A DNA stretch of 64,000 nt from Arthrobacter sp. NEB 688. GTDB lineage: Bacteria; Actinomycetota; Actinomycetes; Actinomycetales; Dermatophilaceae. The translations under genes were made by a program, and so were the position numbers. Where the stretch lies: assembly GCF_013201035.1 (NCBI RefSeq), contig NZ_CP053707.1, forward strand, positions 3,162,001 through 3,226,000. Reading direction: 5' to 3'. Below, in pieces: positions 61,160 through 64,000 of the stretch. Within the stretch, counting starts at the first letter, position 1, and the number at the start of each line of letters is the position of its first letter. The notes beneath the pieces were generated by a model. The model was not told where the DNA came from. It ran no database searches and was given only the letters and a program-made list of their open reading frames with translations.

Positions 61160-63566
61160 GGTCCCGATCCAGCGCCTAGTCGTTTCTGACTTCCGTCGCA
61201 TCGAAGGCACGCGCGAACTTCCTTTCGATGCGCCGATCGTCCTTATCCACGGTCCGAATGGCACAGGCAAGACCAGCGTCCTGTCCGCGCTCGAGCTGGG
61301 TTTGACCGGCGCCATTCGCAGCATGGAGCGACAGTCTGACCGCTATCGGGCACACCTGCCGTTCTTCGGGCAGGCATACGCGACCGTTCGAGCCGACGTC
61401 GCCGACTACCTTCAGGTGGGCACCCCTGGAGTGCCACTCACCGTGAACGGCGCTCGTTTAGAAGGCACCCCATCGTTGAGCGAAGTTGCCGCAAAGTTCT
61501 ACGCCGAACGGTGCTATCTGGATCAGTCGTCGCTAGGCCGTCTGCTCGACTTATACCAGACCCGGGAGGGCAACGAGCAGACGGCGCTCGAGCAGTTCGT
61601 GAACGAGATTCTCGGTCTCGAGAAACTGGACGCCCTTCGCGACGGGCTCAGCGACGCTAACGACCTCAGGCTTTTCAAAAGGCTCGCAGTAGGCGTCGAC
61701 GAAGCCGACCGAGAGGCGAAAGCAGCGGCGATCCAACTTGAGGAGCAGAGCGCGCTGCGGGTCGAGATCCGAAAGGAGGTCGCCCGCGCGCGGACGGCGA
61801 CCCGCGCCGCCATCACAGGACTTCACGCGGATACCACCGACCGCATGGCCGACGGCGCCCTCCTTGCGTTGGTCCGGTCGGCGCTCAACCCCGAGGGGAA
61901 CCAGGCCGACTCTGCGGCCGCCATGAAGTTCCACCAAGAACTCATCGCGCTGGGTGGTCGCATCTCGGCCCTGGCAGCACGCCCGAGCATGCAAAGAATG
62001 CAGGAGGCCCGCACCGCGATGGCGGCTGCAATAACCGAACGGAAGGCTTGGGAAGCCACGGACGGTGCAAAGGTGCGGGCGTGGGAAGCCGCAGCCGAGG
62101 CGGCAGGCCTCGACCTACGCGGCGAGCCGCGCTTCGCTGTCGAACAAGCCACCAATCAAGCCCTCCAAATCCTGAAGGACGACTCCGACGTCGGAGAGCG
62201 GGCGAAAGCGGTAAGCGCCCAGCTTGACGCGGACCGAGTGGAGCTGGACAGGCTTCAGGCCCAGCTCGCAACCGCTCATGAACACTCAAGTGCACTCGTC
62301 GAGACCATGGCCACTCTTCGCACGGTCGTCGACGGCACCAATGTTTGTCCGGTTTGCGACAGGGACTTCAGTGAGGTCGGCCCCCGTAGCCTCGTCGCAC
62401 ATATCGACTCGAAACTGGCCGAGCTCACCGATCACAGGGAACGTCTCGTTGAGCTTCGAAGCGCGCGCGACCAAGCAGCGGCGGCGGTCGCGCGAGCGGA
62501 GGCTGAGCATGCCCAACTCACTGCCCGGCGCCTGCCCAGCGACCAACTGAAGGCCGTCGAAATGCGCTACGTACACCTTTCCGAGCTCTCCGAGCAGAGC
62601 GGCGGCATCGACTCCGCCAAGGCCCACGGCGCAAGCCTCAATCGACGCCTGCGCGAGGTTCAGCAAGAACTCGACACTCTAGAAACAGCAGCGTCAGAGG
62701 AGCGCCACATCAGCCATGAGCTGGCCAGATATGCAGCCCTCCTGCAGGTCCACGTGCCCTCAACGGTCGATTCCTTCCAGACCGCGTGGAGAGAGCTGCT
62801 CGACCGAGCCGGAAGCGAAGTTGCGCGCCTGTCCCACGCTGCTGACCAACGCCGGAACGCCAATGAGGAAGCGGGTCGCCTAGAGGCCGCATTGAAACGC
62901 GAATCGGAGATTGTCCAACGCGTCGCCGACATCGCGGAAAACAAAAAGTATTGGGATGACCACCTCGCGGAAGCGAAGCGCCGCCAAGGGGTAGCGAGAG
63001 AAGTCCACAAGGCCGCAACGCAGGCACGCGCCCGCATCGTTCACCAGGTCTTTACGGAGTCCCTCAACGATGTTTGGAAGAGCGTGTTCACGAGGCTCGC
63101 CCCGAACGAGGGATTCATTCCCAGGTTCGGCGTCCCCAGCGCCACCAAGAAAACGTTCAACATCATGTTGGAGACCACCCACCGCAATGGGGATGCCAGC
63201 GGCCCTCCTCAAATGATGCTATCTGCGGGCAACCTGAACACCGCAGCCCTTTCTCTGTTTCTCGCGCTCCACCTCGCCGTCGAACCGATCGTTCCGTGCC
63301 TAGTCTTCGACGACCCTGTCCAAGCCATGGACGAGGTACATGTCGCACAGTTTGCCGGCCTCATTCGACTTCTGGCCAAACGGAATAGCCGCCAAGTCAT
63401 CATTGCCGTCCACGATCGCGAACTGTTCGATTACTTGGCACTCGAGCTCAGCCCGGCCTACGCGGGCGATGAGCTCATCACCATCGAGCTCGGCGAACGT
63501 GCGGCCGACGAAGATCAGGGCGTCACCCGCCACGTCTGGGAGCCGGATCACGCCATCGCCAACTAG
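61152..63566 (+). CDS. Rad50/SMC-like ABC ATPase with CPVC zinc hook
   Basis: 804 residues from the ATG at 61152. Walker A GPNGTGKTS at 34-42; long coiled coils either side of CPVC (399-402), the zinc-hook position; LSAGN signature (690-694); Walker B CLVFDDPVQAMD (716-726) with DDP instead of DE; H-loop VHDREL (His754). This is the architecture of Rad50/SbcC, RloC and related DNA-end sensors. No separate nuclease domain is fused. It is predicted to sense DNA and control the SIR2 effector. Confidence 0.85.
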   Translation: MSEVPIQRLVVSDFRRIEGTRELPFDAPIVLIHGPNGTGKTSVLSALELGLTGAIRSMERQSDRYRAHLPFFGQAYATVRADVADYLQVGTPGVPLTVNGARLEGTPSLSEVAAKFYAERCYLDQSSLGRLLDLYQTREGNEQTALEQFVNEILGLEKLDALRDGLSDANDLRLFKRLAVGVDEADREAKAAAIQLEEQSALRVEIRKEVARARTATRAAITGLHADTTDRMADGALLALVRSALNPEGNQADSAAAMKFHQELIALGGRISALAARPSMQRMQEARTAMAAAITERKAWEATDGAKVRAWEAAAEAAGLDLRGEPRFAVEQATNQALQILKDDSDVGERAKAVSAQLDADRVELDRLQAQLATAHEHSSALVETMATLRTVVDGTNVCPVCDRDFSEVGPRSLVAHIDSKLAELTDHRERLVELRSARDQAAAAVARAEAEHAQLTARRLPSDQLKAVEMRYVHLSELSEQSGGIDSAKAHGASLNRRLREVQQELDTLETAASEERHISHELARYAALLQVHVPSTVDSFQTAWRELLDRAGSEVARLSHAADQRRNANEEAGRLEAALKRESEIVQRVADIAENKKYWDDHLAEAKRRQGVAREVHKAATQARARIVHQVFTESLNDVWKSVFTRLAPNEGFIPRFGVPSATKKTFNIMLETTHRNGDASGPPQMMLSAGNLNTAALSLFLALHLAVEPIVPCLVFDDPVQAMDEVHVAQFAGLIRLLAKRNSRQVIIAVHDRELFDYLALELSPAYAGDELITIELGERAADEDQGVTRHVWEPDHAIAN

Positions 63567-63584
63567 TTCCGAGACACACTGCGA

Positions 63585-63809
63585 TCATGGAGGGGTGGAC
63601 GGCCCGAGCACCGAGATGGTGGCCCCAACACGCCGTGCGGGTGCCCCACGCCGGACTCGCGTTGTGACGCCTCCATCGTCGGGGATGCGAAAATGGGCCT
63701 CGAAGGGCGATGCGGCAATGAGATCGCGGCCCGGTGGCCGCGTTCGGGAGATGACAGTTACACCTCCGCCGGCAAGTGGCCACCCCTCTTTGGGATTGTC
63801 AGTCGTCAC
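63585..63809 (-). CDS. Possible small protein (74 aa)
   Basis: ATG-started frame TDNPKEGWPLAGGGVTVISR, ending before the ATPase stop on the other strand. Unrecognised; weak evidence. May be spurious. Confidence 0.3.
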   Translation of the reverse strand: MTTDNPKEGWPLAGGGVTVISRTRPPGRDLIAASPFEAHFRIPDDGGVTTRVRRGAPARRVGATISVLGPSTPP

Positions 63810-63823
63810 CGAGAGATGAGTCC

Positions 63824-63937
63824 ATGGACGGACGACTGGCAGATGAGCACACGGGCCTGACTAAGCATCGCATCCGTGGCGACCGCCTCACCGACGAGCA
63901 CACGGGCCTGACGACGCATCGCATCCGTCGTGGGTGA
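63824..63937 (+). CDS. 37-codon ORF with a duplicated peptide
   Basis: The ATG at 63824 encodes two copies of a 12-residue unit: DEHTGLTKHRIR and DEHTGLTTHRIR, separated by GDRLT. The DNA repeat has a 52-bp period. Whether it is translated is unknown; a nearly exact DNA tandem repeat is certain. Confidence 0.4.
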   Translation: MDGRLADEHTGLTKHRIRGDRLTDEHTGLTTHRIRRG

Positions 63938-64000
63938 CCTGTCGCACTTCGCCGTGGGGTCGGGTATTCGGTGGCGTTTCCGCCCGCTTCAAGCCGCGTC

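Overview
The window is high-GC DNA with pervasive GTG/ATG starts, 4-bp ATGA/GTGA gene overlaps and actinobacterial families (Lsr2, GAF-ANTAR regulators, SCO6880 family, DUF5994, DUF2510). It comes from an actinomycete, probably of Micrococcales type; the genus cannot be fixed from sequence alone. No rRNA, complete tRNA or CRISPR array was seen.

Layout. 1-2.6 kb: the 5' part of a secreted Fn3/beta-propeller protein and a DUF1990 gene. 2.7-4.2 kb: a terminator-like hairpin, a tRNA 3'-end fragment that looks like an attachment core, and a tyrosine recombinase. 4.4-16.5 kb: ordinary-looking genes, namely a DUF5994 protein, two overlapping GAF-ANTAR regulators, a glycan block (divergent GT4 enzymes, a six-hairpin protein, a GH130 phosphorylase, a cupin), a PucR/CdaR regulator, and a secreted lipase overlapping a SIS-like protein. 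A decayed second integrase lies at 12.9 kb, so the region has taken in more than one element.

17-20.2 kb is an unusual string of small unrelated genes separated by copies of a short palindromic repeat, with at most one gene per interval. It is followed by a frameshifted RidA gene and a pair made of a tandem-HTH/C2H2 protein and a 76-codon gene. That same pair recurs, half decayed, at 45.8-46.3 kb.

21-58 kb is the body of a conjugative element. It carries a MobF relaxase-helicase-primase fusion, a secreted EEP nuclease, and a T4SS operon on the minus strand (44.7 to 33.1 kb: regulator, P-loop protein, pilin-like protein, VirB6-like, SCO6880, VirB4, M23/SLT hydrolase, VirD4 and its membrane partner). 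It also has its own Lsr2 and a complete-looking Tad/Flp pilus operon (58.4 to 47.3 kb) ending in a LysM/activator-domain fusion. The T4SS would move DNA, the hydrolase would open peptidoglycan, and the Flp pilus could provide mating contact. No prepilin peptidase is visible.

58.8-63.6 kb holds the most interesting item: a tight three-gene operon of a SIR2 NADase-like protein, a small unknown middle protein, and an 804-residue Rad50/SMC-like ATPase with a CPVC zinc-hook motif. Its lower GC and TTA codons set it apart from its neighbours, and it looks like an antiphage or anti-plasmid defence system. The window closes on a 37-codon ORF with an internally duplicated peptide. The far end of the mobile element is not in the window.
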